From Pseudoips prasinana (lineage: Eukaryota; Arthropoda; Insecta; Lepidoptera; Nolidae): 64,000 bases of DNA. The stretch covers positions 10,563,501 to 10,627,500 of the forward strand of contig OX621258.1 in assembly GCA_951640165.1 (NCBI GenBank). Reading direction: 5' to 3'. Position 1 is the first letter of the stretch, and every line of letters begins with the position of its first letter. The notes under the pieces were generated by a model that saw only the letters and a program-made list of their open reading frames with translations, made no database searches and had not been told where the DNA came from. Made by a program: the position numbers and the translations under genes. Shown here one piece after another: positions 55,747 to 64,000 of the stretch.

Positions 55747-55855
55747 CTCGTTATAGAAAGGTTTCAAGGAGGTAACGTCATTTAATAGCAGCGTTTTACC
55801 TGAAATAAAACGCATATTAAATTACTTACCTCCTTGAAACCTTTAATTTAATTTC
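55747..55855 (+). repeat. DIRS internal complementary region (circle junction)
   Basis: 55747-55787 is the inverse of the extreme left end (50635-50675), and the next ~60 bases are the inverse of the extreme right end (56029-56083). The two ends are thus joined head to tail inside the element. This is what guides circle formation in the DIRS1 model, and it allows the exact outer ends to be read. Confidence 0.93.
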
Positions 55856-55877
55856 TGCCTGGTGTTATTATTATAAA

Positions 55878-56044
55878 GCCAATGACTACAAAATGGCGCT
55901 GCTTATTTTACGAAACTAAAAAAGCCGCATCGCCGCCAGGTGGCGCCACTGGACCGGATATATATTGGTAAAAAGGAATGAAATTGTAAATAATTCGACG
56001 GATACGGAAGTGCTTTCTCGTTATAGAAAGGTTTCAAGGAGGTA
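55878..56044 (-). repeat. DIRS right inverted terminal repeat
   Basis: 167 bp starting GCCAATGACTACAAAATGGC and ending CAAGGAGGTAA. The terminus continues about 40 further bases (to about 56083-56088) that are not in the left arm but are present in the internal complementary region. Confidence 0.95.
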
Positions 56045-56391
56045 AGTAATTTAATATGCGTTTTATTTCAGGTAAAACGCTGCTATTATAACAATATTTA
56101 AATGTTCAAATTAGTACTGATTCGTACCGATTTTTGTTTAAATTAATAGTAGATTAAATATACTGACCTAAAGTCAGTTCATGTGATTTACATCTTACTC
56201 GTGCTTGTTAAAAATAAACTAGCACATAACAATTCTAGAACAATTGGTTACTACTTAGACTATTTTACAAAATTATTTAAAATTTAAAATCTTACTAGAT
56301 AACTTCAGCATTATGATTTGCAAAAAGGTGTAAGAAACGGTGCTGCAAGACAAAAGGTGTAGCTAAAATCTTAAACAAATAGAATATTTAC

Positions 56392-56641
56392 CTTTATGAA
56401 CCCTCTCAAGCTCTCTTCTTTATGGAACATATTGTCGGTCCTCTTCCTAACCCTCTCAGCTAGAGGCAAGAAGGAATCTCTCAACAATTCTTCTGAGCTG
56501 TTGATAATGATCTGTTGCGTGTAAGTAGCAATGCGCGTCATCCAAGGCGCGTTCTCATTGCCAATGTTTTTCTTGATCAGTTTGAGAACGTTTTTGAGGA
56601 GTTGGTTCATGTGTTCTGCCGTTACCATGGTCACGTGGTTT
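56392..56641 (-). CDS. RyR: RyR exon, solenoid ([12 protein letters not shown])
   Basis: Eighty-three codons after one leading base, from [12 protein letters not shown] to SLRGFIK. The donor is GTAAAT, phase 0. The stretch [20 protein letters not shown] is typical of insect RyR. The intron downstream of this exon holds the DIRS retrotransposon. Confidence 0.95.
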
Positions 56642-57004
56642 CTAAAAGGTCAAATTAAGTTAATTTATACAAACAAATCAAACTATAACGATTCAGAATT
56701 ACTATACGGACTGAATATTTCAACCTAGACTGGTCATCAATTCAAACATCTTTAGAATAAACAAAAGTAAAACTGGATCATTATGTTTAACATCGAAAGT
56801 AGTAGTTGGTATTTGTAAGTAGGTGGTAGTCGTAAGTAGTTGGTGGCAACATTTTATAATTAGGTAACGCTGCAAGTTCATAAGATGCGCTTATTCGATG
56901 TCCACTCCTGTGCAAAGACATCCTTTATTTACCACGTTTTTTCTATTGACTACCTGTTGAGATCAAGATTGGAAAATAGTTTAATTTAACCCATTCTATA
57001 ACTT

Positions 57005-57195
57005 TTTTTATATATATGAGGGCGACAAACAAGCAAGTGGGTCACCTGATGGTAAGTGATCACCGCCACCCATGGACAATCACAACACCAATGAATTGCG
57101 GGTGCGTTGCCAGCCTTGAAAAGAGTCCGCAAACAATAGTTGCTGACCCTCCCCATCCCCACCCCTATGAGCTCTGGCGCCCTTTCTCACACTCA
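57005..57195 (-). repeat. LINE 3' UTR repeat
   Basis: ACAAACAAGCAAGTGGGTCA CCTGATGGTAAGTGATCACC is the inverse of the tail at 22690-22735. It lies in the intron between exons 57263 and 56641; short degenerate copies are at 23100-23155 and 42485-42540. Confidence 0.6.
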
Positions 57196-57262
57196 GAAAC
57201 ACAATATTAAATTATTAAAGTGTTATCTGCGTTTTTAAAATTTATAGTGCATTTAAACTTAC

Positions 57263-57452
57263 CCGCCAGTAGGTGTAACATTATCAGGTCCCTGTGCCCA
57301 CCAGAAGGGTAGGTAGGAACACAATAAAGGCAACACCACATCGATAATGTGTGGCGCCTCATTATAAGTCTTGTCTGACTCGACAAATTGGTCAACCTCG
57401 CCCAAGATTGTTTCTAGTGTTGGCATGCACTGTTCCATTTTTTGCATGATGT
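57263..57452 (-). CDS. RyR: RyR exon, solenoid ([19 protein letters not shown])
   Basis: Sixty-two full codons with split codons at both ends. The motif [19 protein letters not shown] is a signature of this part of RyR. The acceptor TTACAG and donor GTAAGT are strong. The exon joins in frame to the one at 56392-56641 through a split glycine codon. Confidence 0.95.
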
Positions 57453-57879
57453 CTGTAATAAAATTCAATCAGTAAGTTAACAATACTTAGATACATCATA
57501 TCGTTCTACCAGTAATGTTAAGAAAATTGACATTTGGGTTGTGAAATGAAAAATATGTAAGCACGGGTACTAAATCTACAAAGCAATTTCTAGGTAACTG
57601 AACACTGAATCAAAAATATTGCAGTATGGTTACAAAATATATTAATGTCAATACCTAGCATTATTATCAAGATTTTCTCACTAATTTGAACGAATTAAAA
57701 TAATACATTGTGATTGTTAATCTGTAGCAAAAATATACATTTTATAATAATATGAGTGTAAAATATTTTCGGGTATAGTTCATTAGGTCATACCGATCAT
57801 GGGAAAAAATAATTTAGATTTTGCGTAATGGGTATAGCAATGTGCCAAAAAGAAGTAATGATAGGAAATCTTCTGTTAC
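57453..57879. other. RyR intron, nothing recognised
   Basis: Plain AT-rich sequence. Confidence 0.6.
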
Positions 57880-58000
57880 CTTGAGCTTCCAGAGAGTGGT
57901 CAGCGATTCTGTTAAGGAGTGAAAACTGATTGTGTTTGTTCAGATGAGGCTCCAAGAAGGCAACAGGGAAAGTAGAACTGAAGGCACCCAAACATGAACC
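57880..58000 (-). CDS. RyR: RyR exon, solenoid ([14 protein letters not shown])
   Basis: Forty codons from GSCLGAFSS to DHSLEAQ plus one base of the next codon. Phase 0 in, phase 1 out; the donor is [20 protein letters not shown] is strongly conserved in insect RyR and in vertebrate channels (PVAFLEP). Part of the cytosolic solenoid. Confidence 0.94.
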
Positions 58001-58414
58001 CTGTGAAGAAATACAAAATTGATATTTTTTGTGAAATAAATGATTCTGGTTCTGAAAAGATTAGATGTAATATGATAATTTCAGTTGATGTCAGATCATG
58101 ATCATGATAATGTTAGATTTCCAAGTGGACCAGGACCAACTACGCACGGCACTTTATATTGGATAATGTACAAAGTTACGTTACACACAAATACACTTCC
58201 TGTAGTAGTATGTGAGTGATACATACTCTGAAAGTATGACATTAAAACACATCCGTAAAAGCCTTTATATGCCTTCACTTGGCATGCGGTTGTAAAGTAA
58301 ACAACTGAGATATTTTCTTGACAGAAAAATAACAATGCTAAAATTTGCCTAGAACTTTTATAGATGGACACGATGTTCTTACACCTATTCACACTTTTTT
58401 AATGCGGGGCTAGT

Positions 58415-58565
58415 CCCTCCCTCTTACCCACCACTGCAAATCCTGTAAGCCAGGATCAACAGTGGCACACAATGAAATGACACTGAGCGGCGAGGCTCAG
58501 GCATGTCCCGGGGAATCGCTTTAACTGTCTTGGATCCCGCAACGAATTTAATCAGAAGCAATTAA
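58415..58565. repeat. Short dispersed repeat, copy 2
   Basis: CATGTCCCGGGGAATCGCTT and TTGGATCCCGCAACGAATT align with 40175-40245. Preceded by GAAATGACACTGAGCGGCGA. Confidence 0.6.
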
Positions 58566-58761
58566 AAGGAAGAGTTAGAAAATGAGACCTACACCTATAC
58601 GCATGTAAAAAAAGATTCTAGCTGACTGAAATTAGTCTTTCTAGGTTTCAGTTTTACGCTGTCTAACGCTCATAAATAGAAAAGTTAAGTCCACGGCGTT
58701 CTATGACAGCTTCTAAGTAAAGGTAATTAGATCTTAATAAGTAATTAGATTTCAAGATAGA

Positions 58762-59003
58762 CGGGCCGGTTATCGTGGTTGGTAAATGCTTGCATTTCAC
58801 GCCGCAGGTCGTGGGTTCGATTCCCACCCAAGACAGATATTTGTGAGCATGAACCTGTCTGTTTGTCCGGAGTCTTGGTTTAATTATCTATATAAGTATG
58901 TATTTAAAAAAAGAAAAGTAGTATCTGGCTTCCATAGTACAAGCTCTGATGAGTTTGGGATCAGATGGCCGTGTGTGAATAATGTCCTAGGATATATTAT
59001 AAC
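58762..59003 (+). repeat. tRNA-derived SINE, full-length plus-strand copy
   Basis: tRNA-like head with A-box-like TGGTTGGTAAATGCTTG and B box GGGTTCGATTCC, a body with CTGTCTGTTTGTCC and ATCTATATAAGTATGTATTT, and a tail GTGTGAATAATGTCCTAGGA. The same architecture is seen at 10143-10392 (inverted) and 36826-37690 (interrupted). Confidence 0.8.
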
Positions 59004-59091
59004 TATTAATATTTAAATGATTCTTCAGGCATTCTGCAGGTGAAACACGATACACCTTGATATCATTTTTATAATAATAATATTGACTTAC

Positions 59092-59216
59092 CAATGCCGG
59101 CTTATGTCTCTCGATCTCGGTCTTCAAGTATTTCCTGTCGTGCGTAAGCGTGGCATCTGTTCCCAACGCGTAGAGAGAACCCAACATCTTGTATGAAGCG
59201 ACTTGGATCTCGTCCA
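59092..59216 (-). CDS. RyR: RyR exon, solenoid ([11 protein letters not shown])
   Basis: Forty-one codons, from [11 protein letters not shown] to ERHKPAL; the first two bases finish a split valine codon. The acceptor is TTACAG and the donor GTAAGT. It belongs to the cytosolic helical solenoid. This is the most N-terminal RyR exon visible. No upstream RyR exon was found to 64000, so the intron on its 5' side exceeds 4.7 kb. Confidence 0.93.
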
Positions 59217-61475
59217 CTGTAACAACAAACGAGTTGTAAATAAGGCAGCTTGATAACGGTGTCACTTCTATAATTCTCTTCTCTTCTATAATATATTCCA
59301 AAAATGCCCAAAACGCCTAATGGAGTTTTACAGTAATAAACCTAATACCTATTTCACGAATCCATAGATGTAATAAATATCATTGTAACTCCTTGAATTA
59401 AAGTAGTAAAAGAGTGTAGGCTAATGGAACCGCGAAGAGTTATGATGATTGAGGTTGAAATAGGATTAAAAATAAACAAGGCTACTTATATTTAAATTAA
59501 TCAATGATTCAAATTAGATTTTATGTGGACTTTTTGGTGCTTAGTTTTAAGTCAGAGGCGGGAAAACACAAGTTGTAGTTAAAGCAAAATTGGACCGTTA
59601 AAAATGATAAAAAAAAAATTCCATTACAGATCATATGATTAATAATAGAACGGAAATCAGTACTAGAGTAAAAACGCGGTTGGTCAAATGATTACCGAAA
59701 CAAAGTTCCTGTGCAAAATTTCCACGCGTTATACAAACGGTCAGTCAAAATGCTTGTCTACATAAATCTAGATATTCAATTGAAATGGGACGGTGAGTAT
59801 TAATTCAATTGAAAACGAAGAAGTAAAAGTGACAATGAACAGTACCAAGTGTCCAGTGCTAGTGAGAAGTGTGATGTGTACGTCGGGACTATCGCACAGT
59901 GCACGTCGCGGGATCTCAGTAAATACGCCACGTTTGTCCTCTCATGCAGTGCTTGTCGCCGGGATTCTAAATGCGTGTCTGTAGTGTTGCTTTGCAACAA
60001 TGCAACACTAAGATTACGGATCATACACGTACCTACTAGAGTCCCGGGAACAAGCAAGCCGATGCAAAGGCTCCGTTGGCAAGCACTAGCTCCAATACCC
60101 TGACCCTTTTAGTTTTGCAGTGCAGTAGTGGACAGGGGCTTTACCGGCTAAGTCGTCGAACATCGTTTTTGTGTATAGCGATCAAATAAATAAAGGTTAA
60201 AAATGACTGATCCTAACACCATGCTTAATTTCCCTCAAAGTCACGCTACTAAACTAAATTGACATATTGAAAAAGATTCTCTCTTTTAATACGGTATAGG
60301 TTGAATAGAAACGCAACTGTATTAATCGCGTAAGATAGTTTCCCAAATAGTATACAAGGAGTATAACAAGCTGTAGAATGGCTGCTAGGAATCTATCATA
60401 AATATTCTACAGTCAGGAATTTGATTTGAACCAAATGGAACGGCAAGAAGAAAGTGGTTGCATAGTAGAAGACAAGCGCTTAGTCCATAGAGGAGACGCC
60501 TTCAAAGAGGCATAATTTCTGAGCATCTTCGTGATTCAGTTAGCATATTGAACTGTCAGTCCCAGTTGTAACATAACTATAGTTAAGCCGACTACTACTG
60601 CGCGGCTGGAACAACTCTGACACCAGGCTCATCACTGCCTATATGTTGAAGAGGAAAAAAGAATACTGTATGGTAGTGTGTGACGATATATGGATAAACC
60701 TCTATAGTCGTTCTAAAGTTCAATGCAATAAGATTATATCATGTTATAATAAAATAAGTTTTATTTGCTCGAATAACAACATTTTAATCTCAAAATATAA
60801 TGGAACTCCACCAAACGGTAAAATGAATCATAATAAAACATACGCATGCAAGCTATTTATTTTTATCGTAATAAAAATATTTTTATATACATTTTAAATG
60901 TTGCTCAATATTCCGCTTTGTTCAGTATTCTTTATGATAATCTTGGTAAATTTAAAACGTTTTCTTCAGTTATACATGTATTTAAATCGAATTTAATGAA
61001 AGTTCGTCTAGACCGTTAATCATGTTATTTACAGTTGTGCTTCAGTTGTTCTCGCTCGCTAGCGAAGTCTGGCGAGGTTAGCACTTCCGTGTGGGGACAG
61101 TTGACAAATGAGTGTCTACATAAATACCCGGACACGTATGCCGTAGTCATTAAAAACTATCGATAAGTTATATGAGGCTTACTTGGCGGCTTGAACAACT
61201 CTGCCACCATGGCTACCACTGCCCATACGAATAATGACATAAAATTGAAACACTAAAAAAAAAAAAAAAAAATGATACTACGGGTTATCAAACTTACTAT
61301 AACTGTTTGTTTACCATCATAACCATATTGAACTTACATAATATACGATTAAAATGTAACAGGCAATGCGTACGAATAATATCGTTAGTTGTATCGGCAC
61401 TTGTCCTTTAGTAATAATTTAACAACCAAAAAGCACTTTATTAATTATAAATCAATTAAATCTGTAAACTTTTAG
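59217..61475. other. RyR intron, repeat fragments only
   Basis: No RyR exon. 60145-60205 carries one arm of the fold-back element of 36904 (GGCTAAGTCGTCGAACATCG). 60545-60650 and 61185-61240 hold inverted family D remnants (GGCGGCTTGAACAACTCTGC, ACTGCCCATACGAATAA). A 16-base or longer A run lies at 61256-61271. Remaining open frames look random. Confidence 0.5.
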
Positions 61476-62032
61476 ACTGCAAATACAGAAAACCAAACGA
61501 AGAGTATTGAAGACGCAGCTAAGTCTGTAATAATAGACGTGTTCAAAAACATTTCCAAAGACGATCAAGTACTAAAAGGTCTTATTATTGATTACAAACA
61601 AATAGAAAAACAGTATAGAACTCAACAAAATTCAACATTTCTAGAAAATTCAAACCATGAATCTGAACTTGTGAATAGACAGAGAAGCGAAGCAGAGGAG
61701 AGTAGTGACATTAATGATAAGGATGAACAAGCTTACTTCCCTGGAGCAGGGTTATATTGGGCAGATAAAAAAGATGTGGAAGGGGATGATGAAAGTATTG
61801 GTGACATTATATCTGATGTAACTACTGACGATTTCAATACATCAAATTTTAGAACGGTAAACACGATTTCCGATTATGATTATAATTTTAGCATAGAAAA
61901 AACGACATCTAAAAATTTTGAGGAACTCGAGATTACTGAGGACGATAGTCTGAGCCTCTGGGAAGCAATGATGGATATGCAAAATATTGATTCTAATGCA
62001 GAATTTGAAAACGTATCAAAGGTAATTCTAAA
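61476..62032 (+). CDS. Exon of an unrecognised plus-strand gene (acidic protein), part A
   Basis: An open frame runs from acceptor TTTTTAG at 61475 through TANTENQTKSIEDAAKSVII and KNISKDDQVLKGLIIDYKQI to VSKVILK. It is acidic and polar, with a PGAGLYWADKKD patch. The donor GTAAAT after 62032 gives a phase that joins exon B; an alternative donor GTAATT after 62021 would not. Upstream stops show this is an internal exon, so the start lies left or is unannotated. No domain recognised. It is antisense to, and apparently within an intron of, RyR. Confidence 0.6.
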
Positions 62033-62425
62033 GTAAATATTCAAACATCTTAATAAGAAAACTTAAGTTTATACAGCATAGAGACAATGTGCATTCAGAA
62101 CCAACGGCATGAAAAACCACCATGGTTCCACTACGCAGCATGTTGGTTAAGTCAATATCCATGACAGGTATGAAATGTTGTAGTGTTAAAATTTTTCCAG
62201 TAAAGCCGAATTATTTTTCTTGGCATGCGAAAAAATCTTACACATTATCACACTAACTTTTGTTCCCCAAAATTCCGAGAACCAAGAAAGAAATTTGATG
62301 CTTGTCATTGATTTTGTCGAAACCCTTTGTGTGGAACGCCAGTAGCAGAATTCCATAAGGCTTTCTTATGCTATTGATCGTATTACTATTTTAGTTAAAC
62401 TGATATCTAACGTTGTTTTATTCAG

Positions 62426-62492
62426 AAGAAATGCAAATTTCAAATTGAATATAAAAAACGTGGATAAGAAAGATACCGTCAACAGTGAAAAG
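62426..62492 (+). CDS. Exon of the unrecognised plus-strand gene, part B
   Basis: After acceptor TTATTCAG, one base completes a lysine codon, then RNANFKLNIKNVDKKDTVNS EK, ending at donor GTAAGA in phase 0. Short, but both splice sites and the phases fit parts A and C. Confidence 0.5.
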
Positions 62493-62589
62493 GTAAGAGG
62501 TATTTATAGATTTAAGACAGAAAACAACTGTTTTGGTATTGCTTTCTGACTCCCTGTTACTATGTTTATGATATTATTATGCACTAGCC

Positions 62590-62730
62590 TGTTTTTCGGA
62601 TATATAAGCTATGCTACTACAGTCTCATAAAAATTCGTTCGGTCGTTTTTGCGTGAAAGAGTAAAAAATATCCATTCATCTATAAATGCATACTCACAAA
62701 CTTTCGTATTTATTATATTAGTAGGAAGTA
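62590..62730 (-). repeat. Inverted dispersed repeat in the intron of the plus-strand gene
   Basis: ATACTCACAAACTTTCGTAT TTATTATATTAGTAGGA is the inverse of the start of the family seen at 33046-33291. Confidence 0.5.
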
Positions 62731-62852
62731 GGATGTTAAATTTTAATATACTTACATTTATAAAAAAAAAGAACAAAAAGCAAAATGGACCTGTCTTAAC
62801 TAGGGCAGCAGATGCCAAGCCAGGATATATTATGCATTTTATTTTGTTTTAG

Positions 62853-62984
62853 ACAGAAGACGATGGTATAACAAGCTTTGAGTGGAGTGATGACGATGCC
62901 GTTATTAACAGAGCAGTGATTACTGAAGGGATTTTAAGAAAAGAAGAAGCTTGTGTCAGGCTTGTTATAAAAAAGTGTTACATG
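62853..62984 (+). CDS. Exon of the unrecognised plus-strand gene, part C
   Basis: Forty-four codons in phase 0 between acceptor TGTTTTAG and donor GTAAGT: TEDDGITSFEWSDDDAVINR and then EGILRKEEACVRLVIKKCYM. Acidic then more hydrophobic and Cys-containing. No family recognised. The gene must continue to the right. Confidence 0.55.
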
Positions 62985-63039
62985 GTAAGTCAATAAATAC
63001 AAAACAACTTCTCCTAACACGATTTGTACTTGATAGCCA

Positions 63040-63820
63040 CCACGTCCATAGGATCTGATGTTCAGAGGGTGATTCAGTCAGTTATCTGTCCGATAGCTAC
63101 TTAATGCTTAGAATTACTACGGGTACGCGACCCCGGACTACTCCAGCTACTGCTGTCACATTCCTGTCTCCTGTGGCAGTAGTATCCCTTCCTTCACCCT
63201 ACCACTCCCCAAGAGCGGATACCTCCCGCTACGACCGACTGGCGACCCCGGCCAGCCACTAGATTCAGTGCACTGCGGTGCCTACAAATAAGGTTGGCAT
63301 CAGAGGCCTAGGTGATGCCCACGTCCCTACCTCTCACCAATTGTAGCGGCCTCCCGTTCCATTGGATACATAGAGGTAGGGATAAGAGTGCACCTGTGTT
63401 GGCGCGGACACTGTCGTGCTTAACGTTTCGTGCACTATAATATCTCCTGCGTAATTGACTTGGCTTTCTGATAACGGACTCCGATTTAGACGTAGTCCTG
63501 CGGCGATGGGCAGAGGTAGATAGGTCTGGTAGTGATGCCTGCCGGGCTTTGTCTGATGCCTGCACGTAGGCGGCTCAGGGTAGATGGTCGTTCTGCACTG
63601 CATTGGGTTAACAGTGTGGTTCGGCAGCTCCTTGGGTGACGAAGCAGCTCTTTTTAGAGAGACCCTGCTTCCCCCAATCAGGGGAGGGGACTAGAAAAGG
63701 TGTCCTAAAAAAGGTTTAACCCGTCACATTCGGAGGTAGTAGCCACGGCTGTCTCTGCATCACCCTTAACGTGGTCGAATAAACGTTAACAAAAGAATAA
63801 AGATACCTAAATCCCGGAAT
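63040..63820 (+). repeat. Probable LINE 5' UTR
   Basis: Composition rises to about 50% GC right after exon C and stays so until the ATG at 63821. No coding frame or RyR exon is visible. It directly precedes an endonuclease ORF and is best read as that element's 5' UTR. Confidence 0.55.
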
Positions 63821-64000
63821 ATGACATTTGCAACGTGGAATGTTCGCACCCTTCTTGATCGTGAAACCAACCTGGGCCCTCCTCGAAAAACTGCCCTCGT
63901 GTCCCGAGAACTCCGACGCTACGGTGTGGATATCGCTGCCCTCAGTGAGACACACCTGGCTGACGAGGGGGAGAGAGTTGAGCATCGGGGCGGTTATACT
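63821..64000 (+). CDS. LINE endonuclease N-terminus (RTE-like), cut by the window edge
   Basis: Sixty codons from ATG at 63821: MTFATWNVRTLLDRETN, then ELRRYGVDIAALSETHLADE and a GGYT end at the window edge. ATWNVRTL and the ALSETHL motif (catalytic Glu) are those of apurinic-type endonucleases in RTE-like elements. ORF completeness unknown. Confidence 0.8.
   Translation, partial: MTFATWNVRTLLDRETNLGPPRKTALVSRELRRYGVDIAALSETHLADEGERVEHRGGYT

Larger units (their letters stand above)
50635..56088 (+). mobile_element. DIRS-type tyrosine-recombinase retrotransposon, apparently complete
   Basis: About 5.45 kb, on the plus strand, antisense to RyR in the intron between exons 56392 and 50451. It has inverted termini of about 168 bp, three long overlapping ORFs (gag-like, RT/RNase H and tyrosine recombinase) and an internal complementary region copying both termini head to tail. 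These are the defining features of DIRS elements. They replicate through a circular DNA made on this template and integrate by a recombinase rather than a DDE integrase. The ORFs are free of stops, so the copy is recent and may be active. Confidence 0.93.
1261..59216 (-). other. RyR: Ryanodine receptor gene, central to near C-terminal part (partial at both ends)
   Basis: RyR is the homotetrameric calcium-release channel of the sarco/endoplasmic reticulum. It opens in response to calcium or to coupling with plasma-membrane calcium channels. The minus strand holds 37 exons whose translations match insect RyR in order: the central helical solenoid, the EF-hand pair, and membrane segments up to S5. 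Introns obey GT-AG and phases join without a frameshift over about 1,720 residues. The pore helix with its GGGIGD-type filter, S6 and the C-terminal tail are missing and must lie left of position 1. The N-terminal IP3R-like, SPRY and early solenoid domains must lie right of 64000. Introns run from about 80 bases to 8.4 kb and hold nearly all the repeats. Identification rests on many motifs known to be conserved in insect RyR. No other family has this combination, and IP3 receptors differ in sequence. Confidence 0.97.

Noticed and set aside
61539..62036. Single-exon gene starting at 61539 and ending at the TAA at 62034
   Set aside because: The frame is open upstream to an acceptor at 61475 without a start, and a donor before the stop gives a phase that fits the next exon; it is better read as an internal exon.

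Overview
This window is animal genomic DNA, most likely from a lepidopteran insect. It is AT-rich, intron-rich and heavily loaded with interspersed repeats. The backbone is a single host gene on the minus strand, the ryanodine receptor (RyR), the intracellular calcium-release channel of muscle and neurons. I reconstructed 37 RyR exons from the C-terminal side at 1261 to the last one seen at 59216. Reading frames and splice phases chain without a break over about 1,720 residues, roughly a third of a ~5,100-residue channel. The last ~165 residues (pore loop, S6 and tail) lie off the left edge. The N-terminal two thirds must lie right of 64000, because no RyR exon is recognisable between 59217 and 64000.

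RyR runs from right to left. Exons at 59216-44356 encode the central helical solenoid. A pair of mutually exclusive exons lies at 43249-43137 and 42218-42109. Exons at 41326-33891 continue the solenoid, including an acidic linker. The EF-hand pair is at 33683-32672. Cytosolic and first membrane segments are at 24280-17910, and the transmembrane domain (S1 to S5) is at 11481-1261. An isoleucine at the diamide-contact position in S2 fits Lepidoptera.

The introns carry mobile DNA. 1455-4505 is a terminal-inverted-repeat DNA element. 24428-28889 is a nearly complete CR1/Jockey-type LINE with intact ORF1 and ORF2. 50635-56088 is an apparently intact DIRS-type tyrosine-recombinase retrotransposon with gag, RT/RNase H, recombinase, inverted termini and an internal complementary region. 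Several LINE 3' ends, tRNA-derived SINEs (one broken by a fold-back element with a 7-bp target duplication) and other repeat families fill most other introns. At the right edge are three exons of an unrecognised plus-strand gene (61476-62984), apparently nested in a RyR intron, followed by the 5' end of an RTE-like LINE.

The most unusual features are four. (1) The exon pair is kept mutually exclusive by reading phase. (2) The DIRS element keeps its circle-junction record and a 5-bp TATTA crossover. (3) More than a dozen almost perfect palindromes with 2-10 base loops are scattered through RyR introns. (4) The nested gene is unknown. I see no prokaryotic system, CRISPR array or operon. Coordinates come from reading by eye and may be off by a base or two at repeat ends.
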